A stretch of DNA of 64,000 nt from DASQFI01 sp035633215 (GTDB taxonomy: Bacteria; Acidobacteriota; Vicinamibacteria; Vicinamibacterales; SCN-69-37), in the NCBI GenBank assembly GCA_035633215.1, contig DASQFI010000031.1, positions 1 through 64,000 of the forward strand, in the 5' to 3' direction. Position 1 is the stretch's first letter. Each line of letters opens with the position of its first letter. The notes beneath the pieces were generated by a model that was not told where the DNA came from, ran no database searches, and saw only the letters and a program-made list of their open reading frames with translations. The position numbers and the translations under genes were made by a program. Below, piece by piece: positions 32,579 through 42,100 of the stretch.

Positions 32579-32584
32579 GTATCG

Positions 32585-33919
32585 ATGACCGAAGAGTCCC
32601 TGCCCACCGGCGGCCGGAGCCGGGAGGAGATCGCGAAGGTCGAGATCGGCGTCACGACGATCTCGCGCCCGACGGCGTATCTGCTTCTCATCGCGTTCCT
32701 TCTTCTGGTGTTCACGGTTCCCGCGATCGAGCTCGTCGGCAGCGGCGCTCGAGCCGGCGCGCCCACCACCTGGTCCCACCTGACTGGAATCCCGCCGGCG
32801 ATCCGCGAACGGCTGGCGGAAGCGAACGCGGCACCCGGCAGCACCCTTTGGCGGCGGACGCTCGCGGTCAACCGCGCCGTCCTCTCTGGCCTCCAGGATT
32901 TCGAGCAGGGACTCGAACGAGAGTCGCGGCTCGGTCAAACGCTGAGACCACACGCGCAACTCATCCTCACGCGCTGGCTCGGCGCGGGCAACGAGCGCGT
33001 GTACCCCGGGCAGCCGGGTTGGGTCTTCTTCCGTCAGGACGTCGAGTACGTCACGGGTCCAGGATTTCTCGAGCCGGCACAGCGGAAACGGCGCATCGCG
33101 TCCGCGCCGGAGTGGACGGCTCCGCCGCAGCCGGATCCGCGGCCGGCCCTGCTGCAATTCAAGCGCGACCTGGACGCGCGGGGCATCGCGTTGATCCTGG
33201 TACCGACGCCGGTCAAGCCCGTCATTCATCCGGAGATGCTTGCGCCGCGGCTCGCCGGCGCGCCCGTGCCGATCCATAACATGTCGTACGGCGCGTTCAT
33301 CACCGAGCTTTCGCATGAAGGCGTGTTGATCTTCGACCCGTCGAGCGTTCTCGCCGCTGAACGCCTCACGACTCCGCAGTATCTGGCGACCGATACGCAC
33401 TGGCGGCCCGAAGCGATGGAGGCGGTGGCGACGGAGCTCGCGGCGTTCGTGACCGCGCGCGTGCCTCTCCCGCCTCTTCCGGAACCGGGGTATCGCCTCG
33501 AACGATTGCAGCTGCGCTACCTGGGAGATACGGTGCGCATGCTGGATCTGCCGAAAACGGCGACGCTTTTCCCTCCAGATCAGATCTGGCCTTCGCGTGT
33601 GCTCCAGCCTGACGGATCGCCCTGGCAGATCTCGAGAGCGTCCGACGTGCTCGTCCTCGGCGACAGCTTCAGCAATGTCTACTCGGTCGAGTCCCTGGTC
33701 GCGGGCTCGGAGAGCGCGGGGCTCATCGAGCACTTCAGCTACGCGTTGCGGCGGCCCGTGGACCGGCTTGTCGAGAACGGCAGGGCCGCGTTTGCGACGC
33801 GAGAAATGCTGCAGCGCGATCCGGCCAGGCTCGGCGGCAAACGACTCGTCGTGTATCAGTTCGCCGTGCGCGAGCTGACGATCGGCGACTGGAAGATGAT
33901 CGCGCTCACACCTCGCTGA
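32585..33919 (+). CDS. AlgJ/AlgX-like SGNH O-acetyltransferase
   Basis: The 444-residue protein has a cytoplasmic N-terminus, one membrane helix (about residues 28-52) and a periplasmic SGNH domain. The acetyl-transfer residues are in LATDTHWRPEAMEAVA (the TDTHW motif with catalytic Asp-x-His at about 262-264) and VLVLGDSFSNVYSVES (nucleophile Ser in GDSFS near 360). These match AlgJ/AlgX/WssI-type partners of AlgI. The gene starts 6 bases after the AlgI-like stop, so they form a single unit. It would attach acetyl to a surface polymer, completing the reaction begun by the MBOAT protein. Confidence 0.9.
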   Translation: MTEESLPTGGRSREEIAKVEIGVTTISRPTAYLLLIAFLLLVFTVPAIELVGSGARAGAPTTWSHLTGIPPAIRERLAEANAAPGSTLWRRTLAVNRAVLSGLQDFEQGLERESRLGQTLRPHAQLILTRWLGAGNERVYPGQPGWVFFRQDVEYVTGPGFLEPAQRKRRIASAPEWTAPPQPDPRPALLQFKRDLDARGIALILVPTPVKPVIHPEMLAPRLAGAPVPIHNMSYGAFITELSHEGVLIFDPSSVLAAERLTTPQYLATDTHWRPEAMEAVATELAAFVTARVPLPPLPEPGYRLERLQLRYLGDTVRMLDLPKTATLFPPDQIWPSRVLQPDGSPWQISRASDVLVLGDSFSNVYSVESLVAGSESAGLIEHFSYALRRPVDRLVENGRAAFATREMLQRDPARLGGKRLVVYQFAVRELTIGDWKMIALTPR

Positions 33920-34046
33920 CCCGTCCGGCACGTCACGTTAGCGTGGGGCGGGATCGGAATACCACCAAGGTCGACATCGATTTCCAAGATTATCGCGCGA
34001 TTCATACAAACAGGAGAACTTTTGCGCCGGGCTGCTGGTAGACTTC

Positions 34047-34084
34047 TTCGGCTCCTAGGCTCCCCTTCGGCTCCTAGGCTCCCC
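34047..34084. repeat. Perfect 19-bp tandem duplication
   Basis: TTCGGCTCCTAGGCTCCCC occurs twice in direct repeat (34047-34065 and 34066-34084). It is in the 240-bp intergenic region upstream of the TonB receptor. The CCTAGG core is palindromic, so it could be a repeated operator; no other features besides a weak AT-rich stretch (33970-34010) were seen here. Confidence 0.75.
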
Positions 34085-34159
34085 GGCCCGACGAGCAACT
34101 TGTAAGTCGCCGTCTGTCCCGCCGAGCACCGAGCTGTAACAGTCCATCAAGGACGCTTC

Positions 34160-36949
34160 ATGAGGCCTCAGGTCCCTATGCTTGTAAGACTATTTGTCGG
34201 TCTCTCCCTGTTGATCGCCCCGGCAGCGGCGATCGCTCAAGTTCAATCAGGCAGTGTGCTCGTGAAGCTGGCGGACGAGCAAGGCGGCGTGGTGCCTGGC
34301 GCGACCGTGACAATCACGGGCGCCACGCTCATCACGCCGATGGTCGGCACGACCGACGCGCTTGGCGCCTATCGCGCGCCGTCCCTGGCTCCCGGCCACT
34401 ACGCGGTCAAGGTCGAGCTGACCGGCTTCCAGACGATGGAGCACCCCGATGTGATCGTCAGCGTGGGCCAGACGGCGTCGTTCGACGTGGTGATGAAGGT
34501 GGCACCGATCAGGGCGTCGTTCACGATCCAGGCCGCCGTTCCCACGATTGACACGACGAGCAACAACGTCAGCACGACGATCAATCTCGGCATTCTGATG
34601 AACACGCCCGGAGGGCGCGACATCTGGAGCCTGCTCCAGAGCAAGGCGTCGGGGCTGACGACGGATCGAATCGACGTCGGCGGCAGCGAATCCGGGCTGC
34701 AGGCCGGATTCGTCGTGCACGGCACACCCCACGCGCAGAACACCCAGGCGTTGAACGGCGTGAACGTGAGCGATCCGGTCTCCACCGGGTTCGCCGATTT
34801 TTACTACGACTACGACACGTTTCAGGAAGTCCAGGTGGCGACCGGGGCGCTTCCCGTCGAAGTCGGCCCGCCAGGCGTGTACGTGAATATGGTCACGAAG
34901 ACCGGAACGAACGTCCTCAAGGGGCACTTCGCCTTCTACTACCAGAACGACAAGACGCAAAGCGACAACATCGATCAGGAGCTGCGCGATAAAGGGATCG
35001 AGAAGCTCGGCTTCGACTATCTGTCGGATTTCACCGCGCAGGTCGGTGGGCCGGTCATCAAGGATCGGCTGCGGCTGTTCGCCGCGTACCGCGACTGGCG
35101 CGTGCACCGGTTCGTCGCCGGCTTCGTCGACGACCAGGGCACGCCGGTCGTCGAGCCGACGGACATGTATTCGGGCCTGGTGAACGCGACGTACCAAATC
35201 ACTCCGACGCAGCGGTTGACCGGATTTTGGGCGCGACAAGCGTACAAGAAGCCGCAGCGCGAAGCGAGCGCCCTCAACACTCCGCTCTCGAACTGGAACG
35301 AGGACGACGAGTTCGGCATCTACCAGGGCATCTGGAACAACATCCTGAACGACCACGCGTATCTCGAGGCGCGCGCGAGCTTCGTCGACATTTTCTTTCC
35401 GCTGCGGATCAAGGACGAGGCGAAGGCCGCCGGCAACCAGTCGATTACCAATTTCAACACCGGCAAAGTGACCGGCGCGAACACCGCCGAGATCATCAAC
35501 GACCGCAAACGGCTGCAGCTGAACACGGTGTTGTCGTGGTACAAAGCGGGATGGGTCGGGGCCCGGCACGAGTTCAAGTTCGGCTGGGATTTTTCGAACA
35601 GCCCGACCGCCGTCACGTTGACGGCGATCGACGACGTCAACCTGTTCACCCTCGACGGCGCTCCCGCCTTCGCGGTTCGGTTGAACACGCCGGTCCATCC
35701 AGAGGAAACGGTTCGATCGAATGCGTTCTTTGCCTCGGACACGATCCAGAAAGGCCGGCTGACCGTCAATTTTGGCGGCCGTTTCGAGCGGATCCAGGGT
35801 ATCGTGCCGGCGCAGTCGAGCCCGGCAGGCTCCTTCGCGGAGGCGCGCAGCTTCCCCTCCCTCGGCACGATCGTCGATTGGAAGAGTTTCTCGCCTCGCG
35901 GCGGGGTCATTTACCAGCTGACGGCCGATGGCAAGACGGCCGTCAAGGTCAACGGCGCGCGCTACTTTCATCAGATGAGCACGGCCATCCCGAGCTCGGC
36001 GAATCCGAACTCGGCCGCAGGCGACGTCGTGCTGTGGTTTGACAACGGTGATTTCAAGTTCCAGCCCAACGAGGCCGGCCCCGTCATCGACGCCTTCGGC
36101 GCCCTGCGGACGTCGATCGATCCCGACTTGAAGCCGCCCTTCACGGACGAGTTTCTCCTCACCCTCGAACGAGAGGTCATGCCCGATTTCCGGCTGAGCG
36201 GCATCTTCAGCTTCCGTCGCGAGCGGCGGCAGGTCGGGATCAAAGATGTGACGTCCACGTGGACCCCGGTTGCGTTCCCGGATCCCGAGACCGGACGGAC
36301 CGTCAACGTCTTCAACAAAGCTCCGGAGTCGATTGGATTGGAACAGTTCCAGGTCATCAACAGCGCGCAGCTCGACCAGGATTTCAAAGGTTTCGAAATC
36401 ATCGCGAACAAGCGGTTGTCCAATCGGTGGGAACTGCTGGGATCGTATTCGGTCTCCCGCGCCATTCAGGAGCAGGTCGTGGTCCCGGGCGGAGACATCT
36501 TCGGCATTGGAGCAATCTCGGTCGATCCGAATGACGCCGTGAACGCGCGCGGACCGATCTTCTGGGACCGCACGCACGTGCTCAAGCTGTCGGGCAGCTA
36601 CCTGCTGCCGCATGACATCCTGGCGTCGGCCAACCTGCTGGTCCAAAGCGGACCGGTGTTCACGCGGACCGTTCTCGTCGAGGGTCTGAACCTGCAGCCG
36701 TTCGCGGTCTTCGCGGAGCCGCGCGAGGACTCCGGCCGGCTCGACACGCTGAAGACGCTAGACCTGCGGGGCTCGAAGCAGTTCAAGCTGCCGCGAAACC
36801 GGACGTTCGAGGCGCTTGTCGAGGTCTACAACCTTTTCAACTCCAACACTGTATTGAATGCAAATCCCCTCACGGGGCCGGCGTTCGGCGATCCGCTGAC
36901 GGTGCTCGCACCGCGGATCGTCCGGTTCGGCGGGCGGTTTTTGTTCTAG
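34160..36949 (+). CDS. TonB-dependent receptor, Oar-like with carboxypeptidase regulatory-like N-domain
   Basis: The 929-residue protein has a signal peptide (to about 27), a carboxypeptidase-regulatory-like beta-sandwich (GSVLVKLADEQGGVVPGATV, GTTDALGAYRAPSLAPG, VKVELTGFQT), a plug domain with QALNGVNVSD and a large beta-barrel that ends in ...VRFGGRFLF, an outer-membrane C-terminal Phe. The order is typical of the Oar/SusC-like receptors that are very numerous in Acidobacteria. Cargo is unknown; such receptors probably move large or polymeric compounds. The secreted protein gene downstream (61 bases) may be its partner. Confidence 0.93.
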   Translation: MRPQVPMLVRLFVGLSLLIAPAAAIAQVQSGSVLVKLADEQGGVVPGATVTITGATLITPMVGTTDALGAYRAPSLAPGHYAVKVELTGFQTMEHPDVIVSVGQTASFDVVMKVAPIRASFTIQAAVPTIDTTSNNVSTTINLGILMNTPGGRDIWSLLQSKASGLTTDRIDVGGSESGLQAGFVVHGTPHAQNTQALNGVNVSDPVSTGFADFYYDYDTFQEVQVATGALPVEVGPPGVYVNMVTKTGTNVLKGHFAFYYQNDKTQSDNIDQELRDKGIEKLGFDYLSDFTAQVGGPVIKDRLRLFAAYRDWRVHRFVAGFVDDQGTPVVEPTDMYSGLVNATYQITPTQRLTGFWARQAYKKPQREASALNTPLSNWNEDDEFGIYQGIWNNILNDHAYLEARASFVDIFFPLRIKDEAKAAGNQSITNFNTGKVTGANTAEIINDRKRLQLNTVLSWYKAGWVGARHEFKFGWDFSNSPTAVTLTAIDDVNLFTLDGAPAFAVRLNTPVHPEETVRSNAFFASDTIQKGRLTVNFGGRFERIQGIVPAQSSPAGSFAEARSFPSLGTIVDWKSFSPRGGVIYQLTADGKTAVKVNGARYFHQMSTAIPSSANPNSAAGDVVLWFDNGDFKFQPNEAGPVIDAFGALRTSIDPDLKPPFTDEFLLTLEREVMPDFRLSGIFSFRRERRQVGIKDVTSTWTPVAFPDPETGRTVNVFNKAPESIGLEQFQVINSAQLDQDFKGFEIIANKRLSNRWELLGSYSVSRAIQEQVVVPGGDIFGIGAISVDPNDAVNARGPIFWDRTHVLKLSGSYLLPHDILASANLLVQSGPVFTRTVLVEGLNLQPFAVFAEPREDSGRLDTLKTLDLRGSKQFKLPRNRTFEALVEVYNLFNSNTVLNANPLTGPAFGDPLTVLAPRIVRFGGRFLF

Positions 36950-37010
36950 GCACCACCGCGGCGGACGGCGGTCCCGTGTCCGCCGCGGCAACTCGGAGAA
37001 GGAGCAAGGT

Positions 37011-39071
37011 ATGAACATCGCGATGAAACGAATGATGATCGCCGGGGGATTGGCCCTGGTAATTGGCGGGACGGCGATTCCGCTGGCCCAGACATCCCCC
37101 GCCTGGGTGGTCGGCGACGTGTTCGTCGCGATCGGCCGCGGTCAGTATGAGGTCCGATCCAACGCCGGAGCGCTCAAACAGACAATTACGATTGGACTGG
37201 GCCTGCAGAAGAAGGAAGTCGCCGGCTGCTGGTTCGACTCGCAGTTCAATCTCTACACGGCGGACTTCAACAATACAAAGGTCGTGAAGCACGAGCTCGC
37301 CGGCTCGCACGCGCAGTCAATTTTTGCCGATACGGCAGTGGCGGCGCCTGACGGCCACAGCGAGTCGATCGTAATGGCCGTCAACGGAGACGTCTTCGTC
37401 GGCCATGCAGGCAACGCCAACGGTACCGGAACGCGCAATATCGTGCGCTACCGCAGCACCGGTGGCACGGCCATCGCGACGTACTCGCCGGTAGTCGAGA
37501 ACCGAGGCATCGACTGGATGGATCTCGCCAGCGACCAGCGGACGATGTTCTATACGTCCCGGGGACGCCTCGTCAAGCGGTTCAACGCCACTGGCACCAC
37601 GGGGAATCAGTTGAGCGACTTCACCACTCTCCCCGGTACCACGCCGACGAACGTCGCCTACGCCATTCGGCTGCTGCCGCCGTTCGACGCCAACGCCAGC
37701 GGCGGGTTGCTCGTGGCGGACAACGCGACCATCAAGCGGCTTGGTGCCAACGGCGCCGTCGCGCAGACCTATGATGCTGCCGGCGAGAACAACTGGCAGG
37801 CGCTGAATCTCGACCCGGACGGCATTCACTTCTGGGCCGGCGGGTTCTCGAGCGGCAAACTCTACCGCTTCAACATCTCGACAGGAGCCGTGGTTGGCAA
37901 TCCGATACAGACCGGCGGCGCCAACGGGCTGATGGGCCTGTGCGTGATGGGCGAGCCGCAGACGCAGGTGTTCCCGCTGCAGCTGTCGAACACGGGCAGC
38001 ACGACCACGCAGCAGGATGTGACTGCGCCGTTCGGCGACCCCGCGGCCACATCGGACTCGTCCTATTACAGCTTCAGCACGTGGCGGCTGCGCATTCGCG
38101 TGAAGCCCAATCAGAACGTCGTCGCGGCGGTCAGCTTTACGCCGCAGACAACGGACCTCAACTGTACGGGGACTCCTGACAACGACTTTGACTGCCGGTT
38201 CACAACCGCGTCCCAAACAGCGGCGACGCAGTGCGTTCCGTTCTTCCGAGATCCGAGTGCGCCGGTCGCGGGCAACCTCGACCGTTATCAGTGCGCGTAC
38301 TACCGCGTCAAGGACATGCCGATCTGCTCGGCCAGCCAGCCGAACAATTGCCCGTTCGACGAGGAGTTCGTGGGAGGAAGCTTGGCGGGAAAGGACGACA
38401 TCCTGAGCGAAATCCTCATGAACCTGACCAACCCGCCACAATTGGTCTTCAACGTGGCTCAGTACGGCCCGGCCCCGAAAGGGAATCCGCGGCTGATGCG
38501 CGATCCCGACTCGGTCGCCGGAAACCAGTTCTTCATCGACGCGACGACCGCCGTCATCGACTGGCCGGCATTCGGCACCGGCACACCGAACGACTACAGT
38601 CCGGTGCAGCGGGTGACCTCGAATCCGGGAGCGTGCGCGGAGGTTATCAGTCCAGATAAATCCGGGCTGAACAGCGGCGCCGCGATCAAAGTCGTCGTGG
38701 AAGTGAAGACCGGACCGACGGTCAACGGCGTGTGCACGGGCCTCCCGCTCGACGGCACGGTCACTCCGCCCAACAACGTCACGCTCGCCATCGCAGGGAC
38801 CGGGACCAACCACACGGTCATCATCTACTGCGAAACTCCCGGGAATTCACTCGGGTGCTTCACAGCGGTCAACGGTCAGCCGGGTCGGATACAGTCGACT
38901 GTGGACCTCGACCCGGCCACGATTCCACCTGACCTGGCGAACGACTATTTCTTCGCCGTGACGTCGGTCAACAGGCCGTCGGCAAATCCGGGAACTCAGA
39001 ATCCCGGGGTATTCCCGCCCGTGGGCCGGAGCTACCGCATCTGCCCGAACGGATCGAACTGCGGGAGTTAA
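37011..39071 (+). CDS. Secreted beta-propeller protein of unknown function
   Basis: The 686-residue protein has a signal peptide ending at LAQT. The first 300 residues have repeated propeller strands with WFDSQFNLYTADFNNTK, NGDVFVGHAGNAN and NWQALNLDPDGIHFWAGGF. From about 325 the sequence is different: many Cys pairs (CTGTPDNDFDCRF, CVPFFRD, CAYYRVKDMPICS, CTGLP, CETPG, CFTAVN and CPNGSNC), suggesting an extended disulfide-rich part, and strand motifs such as TVIIYCETPGNSLG. It is the last gene before a strong terminator and probably in a unit with the TonB receptor. It may be a surface or secreted binding protein; no catalytic site is evident. Confidence 0.8.
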   Translation: MNIAMKRMMIAGGLALVIGGTAIPLAQTSPAWVVGDVFVAIGRGQYEVRSNAGALKQTITIGLGLQKKEVAGCWFDSQFNLYTADFNNTKVVKHELAGSHAQSIFADTAVAAPDGHSESIVMAVNGDVFVGHAGNANGTGTRNIVRYRSTGGTAIATYSPVVENRGIDWMDLASDQRTMFYTSRGRLVKRFNATGTTGNQLSDFTTLPGTTPTNVAYAIRLLPPFDANASGGLLVADNATIKRLGANGAVAQTYDAAGENNWQALNLDPDGIHFWAGGFSSGKLYRFNISTGAVVGNPIQTGGANGLMGLCVMGEPQTQVFPLQLSNTGSTTTQQDVTAPFGDPAATSDSSYYSFSTWRLRIRVKPNQNVVAAVSFTPQTTDLNCTGTPDNDFDCRFTTASQTAATQCVPFFRDPSAPVAGNLDRYQCAYYRVKDMPICSASQPNNCPFDEEFVGGSLAGKDDILSEILMNLTNPPQLVFNVAQYGPAPKGNPRLMRDPDSVAGNQFFIDATTAVIDWPAFGTGTPNDYSPVQRVTSNPGACAEVISPDKSGLNSGAAIKVVVEVKTGPTVNGVCTGLPLDGTVTPPNNVTLAIAGTGTNHTVIIYCETPGNSLGCFTAVNGQPGRIQSTVDLDPATIPPDLANDYFFAVTSVNRPSANPGTQNPGVFPPVGRSYRICPNGSNCGS

Positions 39072-39105
39072 GCGCTCATCGAATCGCGGCGTCGTGATGT
39101 CACCG

Positions 39106-39138
39106 AAGAGCCGGGCCTGCAGGCCCGGCTCTTTTCTT
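39106..39138. terminator. Strong bidirectional intrinsic terminator
   Basis: A 28-nt perfect palindrome with half-site AAGAGCCGGGCCTG is followed by TTCTT. With the converging gene on the minus strand ending at 39151, it can stop transcripts from both directions; on the minus strand the hairpin is preceded by the same pyrimidine-rich tract. Confidence 0.9.
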
Positions 39139-39150
39139 GTACGGCTGGCT

Positions 39151-42100
39151 TTACTTCGCGGCGGCGATGGGCGCCAGGTCCGCACGTTTGAGGATGGCGT
39201 CGGTCTTCGCCTCTCTCTTGAGCTCGTCGAGCACGCGCTGCGCGGCCTGCAGCTGCTGGCGCGCGCCACTGGCGTCGCCGGCGCCGGTAAACGCCTGTGA
39301 GAGCCAGTAGTGGCTCTGCGCACGCTGGATGAGCAATCCCATCCGCTCGCTGGCGGCGAGCGCGGGCTCGAGCTCGCGTTGCGCCTGTGGATACTGCTTC
39401 GACGCCACCAGCGACTCGCCGAGCACGATCGACGCGGACACGGCCTCAGGTTTGTACCCCCACCTGTCGGCCTCGGCGGCCAGCTTCACGAGATCGGTCC
39501 CCACGCCAGGACGACCCTCTTTCGCGGCCGTGATCGCCAGGTGCAATCTCGACAGGGCGATGCGGGACGCATCATTCGCCTTCGTCGCCGCCTGCAACGC
39601 CTGCTCGTAGAACGGCCGGGCTCGCTGGAGATCGGCGGAATGAGCGTAGAGATCGCCCTGATAATTCAGGACGTCCGAGAGCAGCGCCAGGATGTTCAAC
39701 TTACGCGCGAGGGCGGTGGCCGACTCCAGCGCTTTGTTCGCCTCGGCGACCTGACCGAGATTTCCGAGCGCGCTGCCGTATTCGGCAAGCAGGACGATGG
39801 TCCAGTCGCTTTGCTCCGGCGTACGCTTCATCGCATCGTACGCCTGCCTGGCCGTCGTCAGCGCCGCTTCGAACCGCCCTTGATGACCGAAGAGCTTGGC
39901 CAGGCTGGATCGGACCTGCGCCTCGCCGCGCTCGTCCTTGCCATCCCGCCGCAGTTTGATGGCCTCCAGGAATCTCTCCTGGGCCTCGGTGTATCGTCCC
40001 AGGCGTACCTGCGTCTCGCCGACGTTGTACAGGGCGTTCGCCGTGTAGCCCGGGTTGTTGATTTTTTTGCCTACGTTCAGAGCCTGGTCGTAATAGGTCA
40101 ACGCCTGTTGATGGTCAGCGCGAATCGTATGGATCGCGCCGATGTTCGAGAGCAGCAGGCTCTCGTAGTTCACGTTCCGCTGATCCCGCTGAATTCGGAG
40201 CGATTCGTTGAACGCGGCGAGCGCTCGATCGAGCTGCCCCGTATTGGCGTACGCGTTGCCGAAGTCGATCAGGGTGTCGCCGATGCCCTGCTGATCCTTG
40301 ATCTCCTGGCGCAGCGCCATGGACTCCTGGTACTGTTTGAGGGCCAGATCGAATTTGCCGAGGTTTGCCTGGACCTTCCCGATTTCATGGATGATTTCGG
40401 CAATCATGCGCTTGCGCCCGAGCTGGCGCGCGATCTTCAGCGCCTGATCGAATTCGTTCAAGGCCAGGTCCGGTTTGTTGAGGATGCGGTAGGCGACGCC
40501 GATCCACTCTCGAGCGGTCGCCTGCCCTTCCAGGTTGTCGCGCTTGATGGCGATGGTCAGGGCCTTGCCCAACGGCTCGAGCGCCGGTTCCGCTTTATCT
40601 CGTTTCACGTCCACGCGCCCGATGCCCATGAGCGCCTCGAGGCTCTCCTTATCCCGGTCGGCAAGCTTCGTGTATTCGGCGTGCGCCCTCTCGAAATCCG
40701 CATTGTCTTCGAGGGCGGCCGCAAGGTCCGACAAGACCTCGTCGCTTCCGGGCAGAAGCGTGGACAGCTTGTCGTAGAAACCGACGGCTTCGGCCCGATT
40801 CTTCATGATGCGCGCGTTGCTGGCGAGGATCATGAACTTCTCGACATCAGGCAGCGCCCCGCTGAGGTTGACCGACGTCCGCGCGTACCGCTCGGCTTCT
40901 GGCGCAAATCCCAGCGCGGCATACGTCTGCGCCAGCCTGGCGAACGCCAGTGCGAACTCCCTGTCCTCCTCAGTTGACGCCTGGAAGGCTTTCACGGCGT
41001 CGTGCAGCTTCCCCTCGCGAACCAGGGCCAGTCCCTCGGTGTACTTCTGCAGCGCGGCGAGCGACTTCGATGAGGGACGGAACGACGACGCCGTGGCCGC
41101 CTTCAGGTCGTCCGGCGCGAGTGCCAGCTTCTCGCGGAGCGCCGCCGCCAGCCGCTCGATGCTGGCGAGCAGTACGGTTTGATTCTCGGCCGTCTCGGGA
41201 ACCACTGTCATCTCGTCGTTGGGCAGGTCCTGCAGGTTCGCCGTAATCTGGATCGTGGAGCCGAACGTCCCGAACTGCCCTGAGATGACGATGTCAGCGC
41301 TCGTGAGCGTGGCGATCTGCTTTGTTCTCTGGGGGTCCAGCGTCGTGTCTTGTGAAATCCGCAGATCGCTCAGGATTTGGCCGATTTGCGCGGACGACAC
41401 AGCCCGCAGGGAGCGCGACTGGCCGATCTGCGTTCTGAGCTGCTCAGCAATCGTCTGCCCGAGATAGTCGAGCGAACGGTCGCCGGAGAGGTTGCGAAAC
41501 GGCAGGATCACAATCGACACGGATCGCGCGGGAACGGCCGAACCTGACGAGGTCGAGAAAATACGGTCGCGAAAGTAAAACGCGCCGGTGCCGAGCGCCA
41601 ACCCGGCGATCCCGACGGCGACGAGGAGCCAGCCACGCTTCGAAGGCTTTGCCACGGCGGGAACCGCCGGGGCTTGGACGCTTTGCGGCGGGACGGTCGT
41701 GGCCGGCAGCGTCTGCGTCCAGGCGTGCGTCGTCGTCGGGGACGAACCGTCCGTCGGATGGCCGTGCGAATCCAGGCTCTCAAGGTCGGCGAGCAGATCG
41801 CGCGTCTTCGCGTAGCGGCCCTCGGGCTCGAGCGCAGTGCAACGCGTGACGACGTCAGAAACCGTTTGCGGAATGTTGGGATCGACCGAACGGAGCGGCG
41901 GGAATGCCGTCGTCATGCGCGAGACCAGCGCGGCCAGTGAACTCTCGCCCCCGTGGCCCGTCTTGCGCTTGCCGATGAGCATGTCCGACAGAATCAGACC
42001 GAACGCATAGATGTCCGCCCGGTGGTCAACCGTGTGGCCGCGCGCCTGCTCCGGCGCCATGTAGTCGAGCGTGCCCACGACCGTGCCGGCGACCGTGCCC

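Noticed and set aside
34247..36646. 799-codon open frame on the minus strand
   Set aside because: It lies fully opposite the TonB receptor gene and has Arg/Asp-rich, domain-free sequence; it is a by-product of high GC in third positions.
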